The notes beneath the pieces are model-generated. The model worked only from the letters and a program-made list of their open reading frames with translations. It made no database searches and was not told the origin of the DNA. The translations under genes were made by a program, and so were the position numbers. Positions 22,838 through 23,688 of a stretch of DNA of 23,688 bases are shown in pieces. The first letter of the stretch is position 1; every line of letters begins with the position of its first letter. The stretch is taken from contig JAEDHX010000027.1 in the NCBI GenBank assembly GCA_016296785.1, positions 1 to 23,688 of the forward strand, in the 5' to 3' direction. The stretch comes from Coprococcus sp. (GTDB lineage: Bacteria; Bacillota; Clostridia; Lachnospirales; Lachnospiraceae).

Positions 22838-23602
22838 ATGATATATGAGGAAAAAACAGGTCTTGAGTACCATATTAAGTTAAATAAAGATATGGTTGGC
22901 AAATATGTCATCCTTCCGGGAGACCCAAAACGTTGTGAAAAAATAGCTGCTTATCTCGAAAATGCAGAGAAAGTTGCAGATAATAGAGAGTTTGTAACTT
23001 ATACAGGATATCTGGACGGAATAAAGGTAAGTGTTACATCAACAGGTATAGGTGGTCCATCTGCTGCAATAGCACTTGAAGAGCTTGTCAATTGTGGAGC
23101 GGACACATTTATCAGAGTAGGAACCTGTGGTGGCATGCAGACAGAAGTTATTGGCGGAGATATTGTAATTGCAACCGGTGCGATTCGTATGGAGGGAACC
23201 TCAAAGGAATATGCGCCTATAGAATTTCCGGCCATTGCTAATCTTGAGGTTGTAAATGCCTTGTGTAGTTCAGCAGACAGTCTTGGAATTCGTTACCATA
23301 CAGGCGTAGTTCAAAGTAAGGACTCCTTCTATGGACAGCATTCGCCAGAATCAAAGCCGGTAGGGTATGAACTTAAGAATAAATGGGAGGCATGGAAACA
23401 GATGGGATGCCTCGCATCTGAGATGGAATCGGCAGCTCTATTTATTGTTGGAAGCTCGCTTGGTGTAAAAGTAGGAGCATGTTATCTTGTTGTCGGTAAT
23501 CAGGAGCGAGCTGCTATGGGTCTTGATAACCCTGAAGCCCACGATACAGACCTTGCCGTGAGGTTAGCTATTGAAGGAATAAGAAAAATTAGCCGGAATT
23601 AG
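22838..23602 (+). CDS. udp: Uridine phosphorylase
   Basis: A 254-residue PNP/UDP phosphorylase-family enzyme; it splits uridine with phosphate into uracil and ribose-1-phosphate. Motifs are VILPGDPKRCEKIA (phosphate loop, about residues 25-38), STGIGGPSAAIALEEL, IRVGTCGGMQ, SKDSFYGQHSP and ASEMESAALFIV with the ribose-binding Met-Glu pair. The ATG at 22838 has AGGGGTG at proper spacing; an upstream GTG at 22820 would have none. The stop codon lies inside the first REP-like repeat (23599-23618), so the last residues may have been reshaped by that element. Confidence 0.92.
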   Translation: MIYEEKTGLEYHIKLNKDMVGKYVILPGDPKRCEKIAAYLENAEKVADNREFVTYTGYLDGIKVSVTSTGIGGPSAAIALEELVNCGADTFIRVGTCGGMQTEVIGGDIVIATGAIRMEGTSKEYAPIEFPAIANLEVVNALCSSADSLGIRYHTGVVQSKDSFYGQHSPESKPVGYELKNKWEAWKQMGCLASEMESAALFIVGSSLGVKVGACYLVVGNQERAAMGLDNPEAHDTDLAVRLAIEGIRKISRN

Positions 23603-23650
23603 CCACGGGGACAGGTCCCTTGGCAAAAAATTAGCCATGGGGACAGGTCC
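23599..23650 (+). repeat. Two REP-like repeats with a GGGGACAGGTCC core
   Basis: TTAGCCAyGGGGACAGGTCC occurs at 23599-23618 and 23631-23650, 32 bases apart. In the first copy GCCA and GGGAC pair with GTCCC and TGGC (23602-23624), making the imperfect hairpin typical of REP elements mobilised by RAYT (Y1 transposase) proteins. The window ends before any transposase could be seen. Confidence 0.65.
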
Positions 23651-23688
23651 AATAACGTTTAGTTAAGCTATTTTCAAAAATATTTCAA

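Overview
The window looks like chromosomal DNA from an anaerobic, AT-rich Firmicute, most likely a Lachnospiraceae-type gut or rumen clostridium. The pointers are a fused accD-accA gene, purine-rich Shine-Dalgarno sites, Walker-type terminators with short loops, a DUF6472-like four-cysteine small protein, and an agr-type peptide signalling locus. The assignment is inference from gene content; no 16S or other marker lies in the window.

Layout. 1-1581: tail of a repeat-rich protein, a glycosyltransferase-like protein and a GtrA-type membrane protein, closed by a terminator. 1624-3607: a small PLDc_N-like membrane protein with an ABC ATPase and its permease. 3753-6878: fabF and a fused carboxyltransferase gene accDA (fatty acid synthesis). 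6864-10080: an agr-like quorum-sensing locus, with agrB (broken by one base), a LytTR response regulator and a GHKL histidine kinase on the minus strand, and a short divergent agrD-like pheromone precursor gene on the plus strand. Between agrB and agrD lies a near-perfect palindrome made of four 9-bp LytTR-like half-sites, one spaced pair facing each gene. 10218-12340: fabH, followed directly by a secreted expansin with an Ig-like domain. 12341-13762: a citrate synthase with an altered active-site position.

13788-20828: a seven-gene run on the plus strand between one promoter and one strong terminator. It encodes an Ig-like membrane protein with a basic repeat tail, a membrane-anchored clostripain-family (C11) protease with a cytoplasmic zinc ribbon, a HEPN-like/CBS protein, an unrecognised 405-residue protein, and three small helical proteins that resemble WXG100/LXG partner proteins of type VII secretion. 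I know of no described system with this composition, so this is the best candidate for something new. The convergent neighbour is a membrane-anchored transglutaminase-fold protein in which all three catalytic positions are replaced.

22256-23688: a small DUF6472-like protein, an HPr-like protein without the phosphorylatable histidine, uridine phosphorylase, and two REP-like repeats at the window edge.

Most functional statements rest on motif recognition from memory; no database search was possible.
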